The position numbers and the translations under genes are program-made. Shown here one piece after another: positions 15,786-23,832 of a stretch of 64,000 nucleotides of DNA. The stretch is taken from NCBI RefSeq assembly GCF_008271805.1, contig NZ_VSRY01000139.1:57951-121950 (forward strand), read 5' to 3'. Position 1 is the stretch's first letter; each line of letters begins with the position of its first letter. The stretch comes from Streptomyces sp. TRM49041. GTDB lineage: Bacteria; Actinomycetota; Actinomycetes; Streptomycetales; Streptomycetaceae. A model generated the notes under the pieces. The model saw nothing but the letters and a program-made list of their open reading frames with translations. It searched no databases and was not told the origin of the DNA.

Positions 15786-16664
15786 TTGACTGTCACCCCA
15801 GCCCGTGTGAGCGCCGCACTCGCTGCGGCCTGCGCCCTCGTCCTGGGCGCGGCCCTGCCGTCCACCGCGATCAGCTCGTACAACGCGGCCCCGGCGCCGG
15901 AGCGCACCGAGGTCGGTGCGCTCGTCGCCACCTGGGACAACGACGACAACCCCGCGACGCCCGACCGGGTCGACTGGGTGTGCTCCGGCACCATGATCGA
16001 CGCCGACACCTTTCTCACGGCCGCACACTGCACCACCGACTGGCCGGAGAACGTGCGGTTCCATGTCTCCCTCGACCAGGACGTCGAGGGCGCGCTGGAG
16101 AGGGCGGCCGAGCGTCACCCCGGCGACCCGGCCGCCGTCGCACGGGAGGTCGCGGTGGAGGGGATCGCGCACAACCACCCGAAGTACCCCGGGCCCGCCT
16201 CGGACACCTACGACATATCGGTGATCGAACTGCCGGCGGCGCAGGTCGCGGCGCGCTGGTCGTTCACCCCGGCCACACTGCCCGAGGCGGGAGCGCTCGG
16301 CGCGCCGGGGCCACGCGGACTGAAGGACACATCATTCGTCGTGGCCGGATACGGGACGCAGGAGGCGCGGCGCGGGCCGGGCGGGCACACGCATCCCGGG
16401 GGCGGTGTCCGGATGAAGGCACCGGTGTCGTACGACGCGCTCAACCCGGCGTGGGTGCGGCTGGCGATGACCGCTCCGCAGGGGAACGGCGGCGCCTGTT
16501 ACGGGGACTCCGGCGGGCCCAACTTCGCCCTGCTGGACGGGAGGCTGACGCTGGTGGGCACCACCATCACCGGGGACTCGCCGTGCTACGCCACGAATGT
16601 GGCATACCGGCTGGACTCGGACGGTGCCCGCGCCTTCCTGGCGCCGTTCGTGACGCTTCCCTGA
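15786..16664 (+). CDS. Secreted trypsin-like serine protease (S1 family)
   Basis: About 292 residues from TTG 15786, preceded by GGAAGGG at 15772-15778. A signal peptide (residues 1 to about 25) leads into a chymotrypsin-fold domain. The catalytic triad is complete: His81 (LTAAHC), Asp143 (DTYDISVI) and Ser242 (GACYGDSGGP). Three or more cysteines suggest disulfides. It is a single-domain enzyme with almost no propeptide, so it may be made nearly active. The ORF runs open upstream, but the signal peptide fixes the start. A hairpin follows the stop. The cleavage preference cannot be read reliably from the sequence. Confidence 0.88.
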   Translation: MTVTPARVSAALAAACALVLGAALPSTAISSYNAAPAPERTEVGALVATWDNDDNPATPDRVDWVCSGTMIDADTFLTAAHCTTDWPENVRFHVSLDQDVEGALERAAERHPGDPAAVAREVAVEGIAHNHPKYPGPASDTYDISVIELPAAQVAARWSFTPATLPEAGALGAPGPRGLKDTSFVVAGYGTQEARRGPGGHTHPGGGVRMKAPVSYDALNPAWVRLAMTAPQGNGGACYGDSGGPNFALLDGRLTLVGTTITGDSPCYATNVAYRLDSDGARAFLAPFVTLP

Positions 16665-16690
16665 CGGCGAACGGGTGACGGGCGCGTGAT

Positions 16691-16724
16691 GTGGGGCCCG
16701 GCCGGCGGTCGGGCATGGCCCCAC
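16691..16724 (+). terminator. Hairpin after protease gene
   Basis: GTGGGGCC (16691-16698) pairs with GGCCCCAC (16717-16724), 26 bases after the protease stop. Confidence 0.6.
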
Positions 16725-16738
16725 GACAAGGACTGGTC

Positions 16739-16892
16739 ATGATCAAGAAGGTTCTCGCCGGGCGATGACCACGTGAGTACGCGGAACGGCGACCAGTCCC
16801 ACCAGTCCTACGGCAACACCGGCACCGAACAGGCCGACGTCCCGCTCCGGACCCCGGAGCAGGAGGAGGCCCTTCTACGGGCGCTGCGGTGA
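16739..16892 (+). pseudogene. Rodlin-like gene remnant
   Basis: A good RBS (AAGGA) and an ATG open MIKKVLAG, the usual start of small streptomycete surface proteins, but the frame hits TGA after nine codons. The next frame continues directly with GDDHVSTRNGDQSHQSYGNT and ends at 16892. In intact rodlins the signal peptide runs on for about 20 more residues, and the mature chain begins with a similar IGDDNGP...NGNG...FGN segment. The sequence therefore looks like a rodlin gene that lost the middle of its signal peptide and its C-terminal half. Family assignment is from memory of the pattern, so confidence is modest. Confidence 0.45.
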
Positions 16893-16965
16893 GGAGGGCC
16901 GCGCGGGCGGACGGCGGGTGACATTCCCGTCGCCGTCCCGTGCGGTTACCGTCGGCGCCGGTCCT

Positions 16966-16998
16966 CGGCCCCGGTCCCCCTAATGGGGGCCGGGGCCG
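16966..16998 (+). terminator. Strong hairpin before glycosyltransferase gene
   Basis: CGGCCCCGG(T)CCCCC and GGGGGCCGGGGCCG pair over 14 bp around a TAAT loop. It is probably the terminator of the former rodlin-like gene and insulates the GT2 gene. Confidence 0.75.
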
Positions 16999-17149
16999 AT
17001 CGTATGGGTGAGCCGCGGTGGTGCGTGCTTGACGGGTGTGCGGCGCTGGTACCGAGGTGGAGGCAACCTCGGCGGGCCGACCCGCATCTTCCGGATGCGG
17101 CGGGGACCGCAGGGGCGTCCCGCATCGGCGTGCATGGAGTGGGTCAGCA

Positions 17150-18124
17150 ATGGTGGAGATCTCGATCGTCGTTCCGTGTTTCGACGAGAGCGAGGTGATC
17201 GATGTCTTCCATGAGGCCGTGGTGACTGCGATGCGGCCGACCGGGGTGTCCTTCGAGATCTGTTACGTGGACGACGGGAGCCGCGACCGGACCGTCGACC
17301 GGCTCCGCGAGCTGGCACGGGGCGACGCGCGGGTCCGCTTCACGTCGTTCAGCCGCAACTTCGGCAAGGAGTCGGCGATGCTCGCCGGGATGCGTATGTC
17401 CCGGGGGGCGGCCGTGGTCCTGATGGACGCCGACCTCCAGCATCCGCCGGAGCTGGTGCCGCGGATGCTGGAACTGCACCAGCACGGCTACGACCAGGTG
17501 GTGGCGGAGCGGGACCGGTCCGGTGAGAGCGCGGTCAGGAAGGCGCTCAGCCGCGCGTACTACCGGCTGGTGCGGCGGTTCATGGACGTGGAGATCGTGG
17601 ACGGGGCCGGTGACTTCCGGCTGCTGTCACGGCGCGCCGTCGACGCGATCCTGTCGCTGCCGGAGACCAACCGGTTCTCCAAGGGGCTGTTCTCCTGGAT
17701 CGGCTTCGACACGGTGAGCTTCCGCTACGAGAACGTCGAGCGGGCCGCCGGCGCCTCGAAGTGGGGTGGGCGGAGGCTGCTCAACTACGGCATCGACGGG
17801 CTGCTGTCGTTCAACAGCCGACCCCTGCGGATGGCGATCCACACAGGTTTGTGGCTGTTTCTGTCCGCGCTCGCGTACGCGCTGTGGATCGTGGCGAACG
17901 CGGTGCTGAACGGTGTCGACACACCCGGGTACGCGACGCTGATCACCGCGATCGTCGGGCTGAGCGGAGTGCAGCTGGCGACGCTGGGCGTGATCGGCGA
18001 GTACGTGGGCCGGATCTACCACGAGTCGAAGCGGCGGCCGCAGTACGTGGTCCGGGAGACCGAGCGGGACGCGGCCGGGGCCCCGGTGGCCGGCCGGCCC
18101 GCCGCCCGGGCGGGCCGGCCGTGA
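17150..18124 (+). CDS. GT2 polyprenyl-phosphate glycosyltransferase (DPM1/GtrB-like) with two C-terminal helices
   Basis: 324 residues. The N-terminal GT-A domain shows SIVVPCFDES, YVDDGS and the metal-binding LMDADLQHPPE motif, followed by the NxFGKESA acceptor loop. Two transmembrane helices near residues 225-250 and 262-285 (LWLFLSALAYALWIV; GVIGEYVGRIY) match the GtrB/ArnC branch. Such enzymes transfer a sugar from a nucleotide donor to undecaprenyl or polyprenyl phosphate at the membrane, feeding GT-C enzymes. The convergent neighbour is a polytopic DUF6056 protein of GT-C-like layout, so a two-step surface glycosylation is possible. The ATG at 17150 begins the homology. A hairpin forms in the last codons. 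Confidence 0.9.
   Translation: MVEISIVVPCFDESEVIDVFHEAVVTAMRPTGVSFEICYVDDGSRDRTVDRLRELARGDARVRFTSFSRNFGKESAMLAGMRMSRGAAVVLMDADLQHPPELVPRMLELHQHGYDQVVAERDRSGESAVRKALSRAYYRLVRRFMDVEIVDGAGDFRLLSRRAVDAILSLPETNRFSKGLFSWIGFDTVSFRYENVERAAGASKWGGRRLLNYGIDGLLSFNSRPLRMAIHTGLWLFLSALAYALWIVANAVLNGVDTPGYATLITAIVGLSGVQLATLGVIGEYVGRIYHESKRRPQYVVRETERDAAGAPVAGRPAARAGRP
18091..18121 (+). terminator. 13-bp hairpin inside the 3' end of the GT2 gene
   Basis: CGGCCGGCCCGCC (18091-18103) pairs perfectly with GGCGGGCCGGCCG (18109-18121). It encodes the Arg/Ala/Pro-rich tail and probably terminates transcription between the convergent genes, whose stops are only 12 bases apart. Confidence 0.7.
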
Positions 18125-18136
18125 CCGGAGGCCTGG

Positions 18137-19642
18137 CTACGGCGGCTGCTTGCCGTAAGTGACCTTGTCCAGGTGGTAGTAGTCGGCCACGCAGCGGGCC
18201 GGCCACTGGTTCTTGCCGTCCCTGCCGAAGGGCTCCAGCATGCGGCTGACGGAGTTCGGGGTGTACGGGGCCGACTCGGCGCCGCTCGCGGCCCGGTCGC
18301 GCAGGTACTGGTCCTGGCGGTCCCAGCGCTGGGCGCGGGCCGCCATGTCGTCGCCCAGATGGTGGAGCGGGACGGCCAGGCCCAGGACGGTGACCGCGCA
18401 GACGGCCGCCGACGTGGCCGCGACGGCGTACGTGACGGGCCTGGGGCGCCGGCTCAGGCGCACGGCGCGGCCGAGGAACGCTCCGGCGGCGACGAGCAGC
18501 AGAACGTACAGGAGCAGGTAGTCGTTCCACGTGCGCTCCGTGGTGAGGACCCGCGTGCCGAAGGCCGGGTACGTGATCACCGTGCACAGATAGCCGGAGG
18601 CCAGGAACGCGAGCGCGCCGAAGGACAGCAGCCGGAGCGGGCGGCAGGGCAGGAGGACGGCGGGGCCCGCGTCCGGGCGGCGGCGGGCGAGCAGCCCGAG
18701 GAGGACGCCCGCGGCGACGGCGCCCGCGTACTGCCAGGTCGTGAGGACGGTCTCCATGATCCGTACGAACAGCTTGAGGGACGTGAGGAGGGAGTCCGGA
18801 GCGAGCATGGAGGCGGTCTCCGCGTCGTACCGCTCCCGGCGGTTGCGGGAGCCGGGGGAGGTGACCAGCAGGACCGTGCCGACGGCGACGCCCGCCATGC
18901 CTGTCAGCGACCATGTGACGGCGTGGCGGCGGGCCCGCTCGGTGAAGATCCAGCGGGCGAGGACGACGGCGCCGCCGAGGACGACCAGGGCGACCACCGA
19001 TGCCTCTTCGGACAGGAGGCCCATGAAGACGCCGGCGAGGAGGACGGTCGCGAGGGCGGCGATCCTGCCGCGTCCTCCGCGTACCCGGAGCAGTGGCAGG
19101 GCGGCCGCGGCGGCCAGCACGGGCGCGAGGGTGTGCGAGACGGAGGCGGCGGGCCAGTAGAACGTCTTGTACGTGTTCGGGGTGGCGAACAGGAACACCG
19201 CGGTGATCATCGAAGCGGCCAGGAGGGCCGTGCCGCGCGGCGCCCACTGGCCGGCGCGGCGCAGGAGCTGGGCGGTGAGGGCCCACAGCAGAGCCAGCAT
19301 GAGGACGCCGCTGACCACCGCGTACCACCGGTGTCCGGCGACGGGGAACTTCGCGTAGAGGCCGACGAGCAGCCCGTTCGTGAGCCGGCCGTTGTCGGTG
19401 GCGTAGAACTGTCCGACGATCCCCGCGATGCCGTGGTCGCGGACCAGCGGCAGGAAGCACCACTCGTCGGCGCTGGGGCGGACGTGACGGCCGAGGTAGG
19501 AGGCCATCGCCAGCAGCCCCAGGGGCAGGGACGCGAGCCCCAGGGTCGCCGCCTTCACCGCGGTCGCCGTACGGGGTGGGCCGTCGCTCCGGTCCGTGTC
19601 CTCGTCGTCGTGGTCGGTGACGCTGGGCGCGCCGACGGCCAT
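18137..19642 (-). CDS. DUF6056-type polytopic membrane protein
   Basis: About 501 residues with some ten hydrophobic helices. The first extracytoplasmic loop reads SADEWCFLPLVRDHG, then DNGRLTNGLLVGLYAKF, a pattern of DUF6056 proteins. The overall shape, with an acidic first loop and many helices, is like GT-C glycosyltransferases or their relatives, which use polyprenyl-linked sugars. That link is inference. Starts at ATG 19642, GTG 19648 or GTG 19651 are all served by GAAAGG at 19654-19659. It is convergent with the GT2 gene, which could make its donor. Nothing suggests a cell-division or transport role. Confidence 0.75.
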   Translation of the reverse strand: MAVGAPSVTDHDDEDTDRSDGPPRTATAVKAATLGLASLPLGLLAMASYLGRHVRPSADEWCFLPLVRDHGIAGIVGQFYATDNGRLTNGLLVGLYAKFPVAGHRWYAVVSGVLMLALLWALTAQLLRRAGQWAPRGTALLAASMITAVFLFATPNTYKTFYWPAASVSHTLAPVLAAAAALPLLRVRGGRGRIAALATVLLAGVFMGLLSEEASVVALVVLGGAVVLARWIFTERARRHAVTWSLTGMAGVAVGTVLLVTSPGSRNRRERYDAETASMLAPDSLLTSLKLFVRIMETVLTTWQYAGAVAAGVLLGLLARRRPDAGPAVLLPCRPLRLLSFGALAFLASGYLCTVITYPAFGTRVLTTERTWNDYLLLYVLLLVAAGAFLGRAVRLSRRPRPVTYAVAATSAAVCAVTVLGLAVPLHHLGDDMAARAQRWDRQDQYLRDRAASGAESAPYTPNSVSRMLEPFGRDGKNQWPARCVADYYHLDKVTYGKQPP

Positions 19643-19667
19643 TCTCACCACTGCCTTTCGGGGAAAT

Positions 19668-19686
19668 CACTGATCAAACACTGATC
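19668..19686. promoter_or_regulatory. Direct repeats CACTGATC spaced 11 bases
   Basis: Two exact CACTGATC copies (19668-19675, 19679-19686) lie one helical turn apart, about 25 bases upstream of the DUF6056 gene. They are a possible operator for a direct-repeat binding regulator; there is no other support. Confidence 0.3.
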
Positions 19687-19854
19687 CGACACCGTAGAGG
19701 GGTTTTTCGGCGCTGCCGTTCCGCCGTTGGCGTGGCACGCCGCGTGACGGCCCCCTGTCGCATTGAAAGTGGGCGAATAGGGCACTCCACGTGTAAACGG
19801 TGAAAGGATGGACGCGGCGGACGACGCGTGAGGCGACACCGGGATGGTTGGCAC

Positions 19855-20673
19855 ATGACCAGAGAACCGACAGCTGCCGCGGCTTCGGGAGCGACATCGA
19901 GCGCCGCTGTGTACGGCGCGCCCTGCTGGGTCAGTCTGATGACCAAGGATCTGCGGTCCTCGCACGATTTCTACGGGTCTGTCATGGGGTGGGAGTTCCG
20001 TCCCGCGCGGCTCGGGGAGGAGTTCAGCGTCGCCCTGTCCGACGGCAAGGCGATCGCCGGGATCGGCGCGCTGGCGTCGGCGTTCCATGTGGCCGTGGCC
20101 TGGACTCCGTACTTCGCCGTGCGGAACGCGGACGAGACGGCGTCCCGCATTCGGGAGCGCAGCGGGACGGTGGCGGTCGGTCCGGTCGCGTTCGTGCTGG
20201 GCCGGGGCGCGCTGGCGGCGGACCGGGACGGTGCCGTGTTCGGGATCTGGGAGGGCGAGCTGCCGGCCGGGTGGGAGGTGTGGCAGGCGGCGGCGCCGGC
20301 GTGGGTGCGGCTGCACACGCGGGACGCGTTCGAGGCGGCGATCTTCTACGGGGAGGTCCTCGACTGGGCGTGCGGACGTCCCGGCTGTTGCGACGTGGAG
20401 TACGAGGGCGACGAGGTCGTACTGCGGAGCGGCGGGCGGGCGGTGGCGCGACTGTCGTCGGGCGCGCTGGAGGCGGCACCCGACCCGGCGATCCGGCCGC
20501 GCTGGCAGGTCCACTTCCCGGTGTCGGACCTGGAGCGGCGGGTCACGGCGGCGCTGCAGCACGGCGGGACGGTGATCGCACACGAGCCGGAGGTGCAGGC
20601 GACGCTGCGTGACCCGGACGGGGGGATCTTCACCCTGACGGTGCCGGGCGCGGCGGAGCCCCGTGACCGCTAG
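19855..20673 (+). CDS. VOC-family protein, two domains
   Basis: 272 residues with two glyoxalase-like modules (about 20-135 and 145-265), beginning GAPCWVSLMTKDLRSSHDFYG. It resembles the VOC protein at 13375 in length and layout, though they are not close copies. The function is unknown; related Streptomyces proteins are annotated as hydroxylases or glyoxalases without proof. The ATG at 19855 is chosen because the earlier in-frame ATG (19828) gives a basic extension without homology. No clear RBS is present. Its TAG stop lies in a 13-base tandem duplication that also holds the stop of the convergent epimerase gene. Confidence 0.82.
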   Translation: MTREPTAAAASGATSSAAVYGAPCWVSLMTKDLRSSHDFYGSVMGWEFRPARLGEEFSVALSDGKAIAGIGALASAFHVAVAWTPYFAVRNADETASRIRERSGTVAVGPVAFVLGRGALAADRDGAVFGIWEGELPAGWEVWQAAAPAWVRLHTRDAFEAAIFYGEVLDWACGRPGCCDVEYEGDEVVLRSGGRAVARLSSGALEAAPDPAIRPRWQVHFPVSDLERRVTAALQHGGTVIAHEPEVQATLRDPDGGIFTLTVPGAAEPRDR

Positions 20674-20694
20674 GCGACGCCGCTAGGCGACGCC
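20669..20694. repeat. 13-base tandem duplication carrying stops for both convergent genes
   Basis: GCTAGGCGACGCC occurs twice without spacer. CTAG in the first copy gives the plus-strand VOC gene its TAG. CTAG in the second gives the minus-strand epimerase its TAG. Confidence 0.85.
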
Positions 20695-21717
20695 GCGGCC
20701 CACCATGGGCGGTGTGGCCATGCCGGCGCCCTCGCGCAGGCCGTGGAGCAGCTCCTGGAGAGCGTCCAGGGCGCTGTACCGGGGCCGCCAGTCCAGCTCG
20801 TTGTGCGCCCGGGTGCAGTCCATGAGGGGCAGCCGCAGGAAGGCGTCGAACAGCTGGGGCGACGACGGCACCAGATGCAGCGTCCAGGCGGCGGCCAGCG
20901 CGGTCCGGGCGGCCAGGCGCGGCAGGTGTACGACGCGGGCGTCGAGGAGCGCGGCGAGTTCGCGGGCGCCGACGGGCGGGTCGGCGGCCAGGTTGAACGC
21001 GCCGTGGACGCCGTCACCGAGGGCCGCGCGACGGTAGCCGTCGGCCGCGTCGTCGGTGTGGAGGGCCTGGAAGAGGAGCCCCTCGATGTCCGGCACGGCC
21101 GGGACCACCTTCGGGCTGGCCAGGCGGCCGGGCACGAGGCGGCCTGCGAAGATGCGGAGCTGTTCGCTGGCCGACGTCTCCTTGAAAAGGAACGCGGTGC
21201 GCAGCCGGACCACACGCATGGCGGGGTTGCGGGGTTCGAAGGCGTCCAGGACACGTTCGAGGTAGGCCTTCTCCCGGCAGTACGCGGCCTCCGGCCAGCC
21301 GTGGGTGGGCCAGGACTCGTCGACGGGCCGGTCCTTGGGGCCGGGCGAGTAGGCGCCGACGGACGACGCGTACACGAGGGCCGGGACACGGGCCGCGGCG
21401 GCCGCGCGGAAGACCCGGAGGCTGCCGAGGACGTTGGTGCGCCAGGTGGCCAGGGGGTCGTGGGTGGGCTGGAAGGCCCAGGCCAGATGGATGACGGCGT
21501 CGGCGCCGTCGAAGTGGGCCGTGAAGGCGCGGTCGCCGTCCTTCTCGACGTCGGCCTGCGCCCATTCGGTGCGGGGCGGCGACCACTGCGGGAGGCGGCG
21601 GGCCAGGCCGAGGACGGATCCCACCCGGGGGTCTTCGGCGAGGGCCGCGACGACGCTGGTGCCCACGTTGCCGGTGGCTCCGGTGACGACGACTCGCTTG
21701 CCTGGTTGTGTGCTCAC
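20683..21717 (-). CDS. NAD-dependent epimerase/dehydratase (extended SDR)
   Basis: 344 residues from GTG 21717, with GAGGAG eight bases upstream. The N-terminal Rossmann motif VVVTGATGNVGTS, the acidic DVEKDGD segment, the SSVGAYSPG active-site Ser and the YCREKAYLE catalytic Tyr-x3-Lys are all present. These features define an atypical or extended short-chain dehydrogenase of the sugar-epimerase type. Without sugar-pathway neighbours the substrate is open; a 3-beta-HSD-like or nucleotide-sugar role is possible. A longer reading frame continues to 22059 but is Arg/Pro-rich shadow. The 5' region shares a 512-base divergent gap with a phosphatase gene. Confidence 0.88.
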   Translation of the reverse strand: MSTQPGKRVVVTGATGNVGTSVVAALAEDPRVGSVLGLARRLPQWSPPRTEWAQADVEKDGDRAFTAHFDGADAVIHLAWAFQPTHDPLATWRTNVLGSLRVFRAAAAARVPALVYASSVGAYSPGPKDRPVDESWPTHGWPEAAYCREKAYLERVLDAFEPRNPAMRVVRLRTAFLFKETSASEQLRIFAGRLVPGRLASPKVVPAVPDIEGLLFQALHTDDAADGYRRAALGDGVHGAFNLAADPPVGARELAALLDARVVHLPRLAARTALAAAWTLHLVPSSPQLFDAFLRLPLMDCTRAHNELDWRPRYSALDALQELLHGLREGAGMATPPMVGRGVA

Positions 21718-22229
21718 CGCTGCTCTCCTCCGTCGGTTCCTCCATCGGCTCCTCCGGCGCACGGGTGCGCGCACCAGGGTGTGCCGGGTACCCGGTTCGC
21801 GCCGGTTCACATCCGCCGGCGGGGGCGTCGGGCGGTTCGTGGGCGGGGTGGCCGTCCGGGCAGCGTGCGGCCGCCCGGACGCGCGTCCGGGTGGCCGCAC
21901 GGACGCGCGGGCACATCCGGGCGTCAATATCGAAGAGCCTCGTTCACCTGTGCCGGTGAAGGTAGGGGCCGATTGTGTGTGCGGATGCCGCGCGGGGCGG
22001 CGGACCGGGGAAGACTGGCCGCACGTCGGCTGTCGACGGCGGCGCTCCGGGCCGCTCACTCAGGGATTCGGCCATGGTGGCTGGATCCCGGCTGGCCTTT
22101 GACATATGCCAGAAGCACCACCGGATCGAGTGTTGCCAAATGCCTTACAGCACGTCTCCGCCTGTGCGACAGTCGTAGCCGGTCCTTGCTTTTCAGGCCC
22201 TGGCCGCCGCGCCTGTATCGGAGTACGAC
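21718..22229. other. Divergent intergenic region (512 bases)
   Basis: Separates the epimerase and the PAS-SpoIIE phosphatase genes. It contains a long perfect-looking hairpin (21865-21900) and CpG-rich repeats of CCGGACG/GTCCGGG. Open frames here have unlike-gene composition. I see no small RNA signature beyond the hairpin. Confidence 0.5.
21865..21900. repeat. 36-base inverted repeat
   Basis: GTGCGGCC-G-CCCGGACG and CGTCCGGG-T-GGCCGCAC pair over 16 bp plus one G-T wobble, with a two-base loop. It sits 148 bases from the epimerase start and 330 from the phosphatase start, so it does not follow any gene. It could be a 5'-leader attenuator, a protein-binding palindrome or a relic terminator. 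Confidence 0.7.
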
Positions 22230-23705
22230 ATGCCGTCCCATCTGTTCGCGGACCGTCCCAGCCAGCAGCCGCCGGAGCGCGGCGCGGTGGACGCCCTCAT
22301 CTCGCAGACCCGCAGGCTGCGCGGAGAGGTGGACGCCGTACGCCGGGACGCCACGGACGAGAACGATCCACAGGTCCGCTGGCAGCGCGCCCTCTGCGAC
22401 CTGGCCGTCCATCAGCTCGACGACCTCCGTGCCCACTTGGGCCACCTCAGGAACGGTGTCCCGGAACAGCCCACGGAGGCATGCCGGGAGGATGGCGGTG
22501 CCCCCGGCGCCGCGACCGCACACAACGGCCGGCCCTCCGCCGAGCAGGCCACGGGGTCGCTTCTCAGCCGCGTCGGCAGCGCCGAGTGGAACCTGCTGAC
22601 GGACGAGGTGAGCTGGTCCGAGGAGCTGTTCCGGATCTTCGGCCGTCATCCGGAGACCGGTCCGATGTCGCTGGACGAACTGCCGTCCGCGGTCTTCGCC
22701 GACGACCAGACCGTGCTCACCCAGCTGGTGACGGGCTGTCTGATCGACGGCAAGCCCATCGACAGCGAGTTCCGGATCGTACGGGCCGACGGCCGGGTGC
22801 GGACCCTGCACATGGTGGGCGAGCCCGTACTCGACAGCGAAGGCTGCACCGCCTCCATGTGGGCCGTCTTACGCGACGTCAGCGAACTGCGCCGCAGCGA
22901 GCGGGCGGTACGCGACTCACAGGACTCGCTCCGCCGGCGACAGGAGGTGGAGCAGACCGAGCACCGGGTGGCGGTGGAACTGCAGGAGGCGGTTCTGCCG
23001 CCGTGGCGCGGCCCTCTGCGGCTCGCACAGGGCGGCCCGGCGGCCCTGGACCTGGCGGGGCACTACCTGCCGTCCGGCAGCAGCACACGCATCGGCGGCG
23101 ACTGGTACGACGCGTTGGAACTCCCCGACGGCGACGCCCTGCTGACGGTCGGCGACCTCACCGGGCACGGTGTGTCCGTGACCTCCTCCATGGCCATGCT
23201 GCTCGGCGCCCTGCGCGGTCTCGCCGTGGCCGGAATCCGCCCAGGGCCACTCCTCGGGCACCTCAACCAGCTGATGGAGTCCTCCGCACAGCCCGCGCTC
23301 GGCAGCGCCGTCTGCTGCCGCTACCACCCGGCGACCCGGACGCTCAGCTGGTCGCAGGCCGGACACCCCGCCCCGCTGCTGTTCCGCGACGGGACAGGGC
23401 GCGCGCTGAGCCGACCGGACGGTGTCCTGCTGGGAGCGACGGCGTCGGGCGCCGCCTACGAGCAGGCCGAGGTGCGACTGCTCCCCGGTGATCTGCTGCT
23501 GCTCCACACGGACGGACTGACCCGCGCCGCGGCGGGGCTCGGCTCGGACACATCGGGTACGGAGCGGCTGCTGGCCCTCGCCCCGCGGTTCGCCCGGGCG
23601 AGTGACGCGCAGGACTGTGTGCGGTCGGTGATCGAGGAGTTCGGCGACACGGCGCGGGTGGACGACGCCTGTGTCGTGGCGGCCAGGGTCGGCGACCTGT
23701 CGTAG
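22230..23705 (+). CDS. PAS domain + SpoIIE-type (PP2C-like) Ser/Thr phosphatase
   Basis: 491 residues. A helical N-terminus (about 20-80) is followed by a PAS domain (about 115-215: AEWNLLTDEVSWSEELFRIF; FRIVRADGRVRTLHMVGEP). A linker helix leads into a SpoIIE/RsbU-type PP2C domain (about 240-490) with metal-binding motifs GGDWYDALEL, GDLTGHG and, near the end, VDDACVV. Such proteins dephosphorylate anti-anti-sigma factors in stress or developmental signalling. The PAS may sense a small ligand or redox. There is no kinase domain and no membrane helix. Codon 214 is TTA (22869-22871), so translation may wait for the bldA tRNA. It is convergent with the NsdA-like gene. Confidence 0.9.
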   Translation: MPSHLFADRPSQQPPERGAVDALISQTRRLRGEVDAVRRDATDENDPQVRWQRALCDLAVHQLDDLRAHLGHLRNGVPEQPTEACREDGGAPGAATAHNGRPSAEQATGSLLSRVGSAEWNLLTDEVSWSEELFRIFGRHPETGPMSLDELPSAVFADDQTVLTQLVTGCLIDGKPIDSEFRIVRADGRVRTLHMVGEPVLDSEGCTASMWAVLRDVSELRRSERAVRDSQDSLRRRQEVEQTEHRVAVELQEAVLPPWRGPLRLAQGGPAALDLAGHYLPSGSSTRIGGDWYDALELPDGDALLTVGDLTGHGVSVTSSMAMLLGALRGLAVAGIRPGPLLGHLNQLMESSAQPALGSAVCCRYHPATRTLSWSQAGHPAPLLFRDGTGRALSRPDGVLLGATASGAAYEQAEVRLLPGDLLLLHTDGLTRAAAGLGSDTSGTERLLALAPRFARASDAQDCVRSVIEEFGDTARVDDACVVAARVGDLS

Positions 23706-23803
23706 CCGGCCGCTCGCCCGTGAGCCGCTCCCCCCGTTGTCCCCTCGGTGTGGTGTGTGTGCGCTGGTGTGGTCGGTGAGGGATAAGCGATGGAGCGGGG
23801 TGT

Positions 23804-23830
23804 GAGGCGGGCGGGTTCCCAGCCCGCCTC
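23804..23830. terminator. Bidirectional hairpin between phosphatase and NsdA-like genes
   Basis: GAGGCGGGC pairs perfectly with GCCCGCCTC around a nine-base loop, two bases after the minus-strand stop and about 100 after the plus-strand stop. Confidence 0.75.
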
Positions 23831-23832
23831 TG

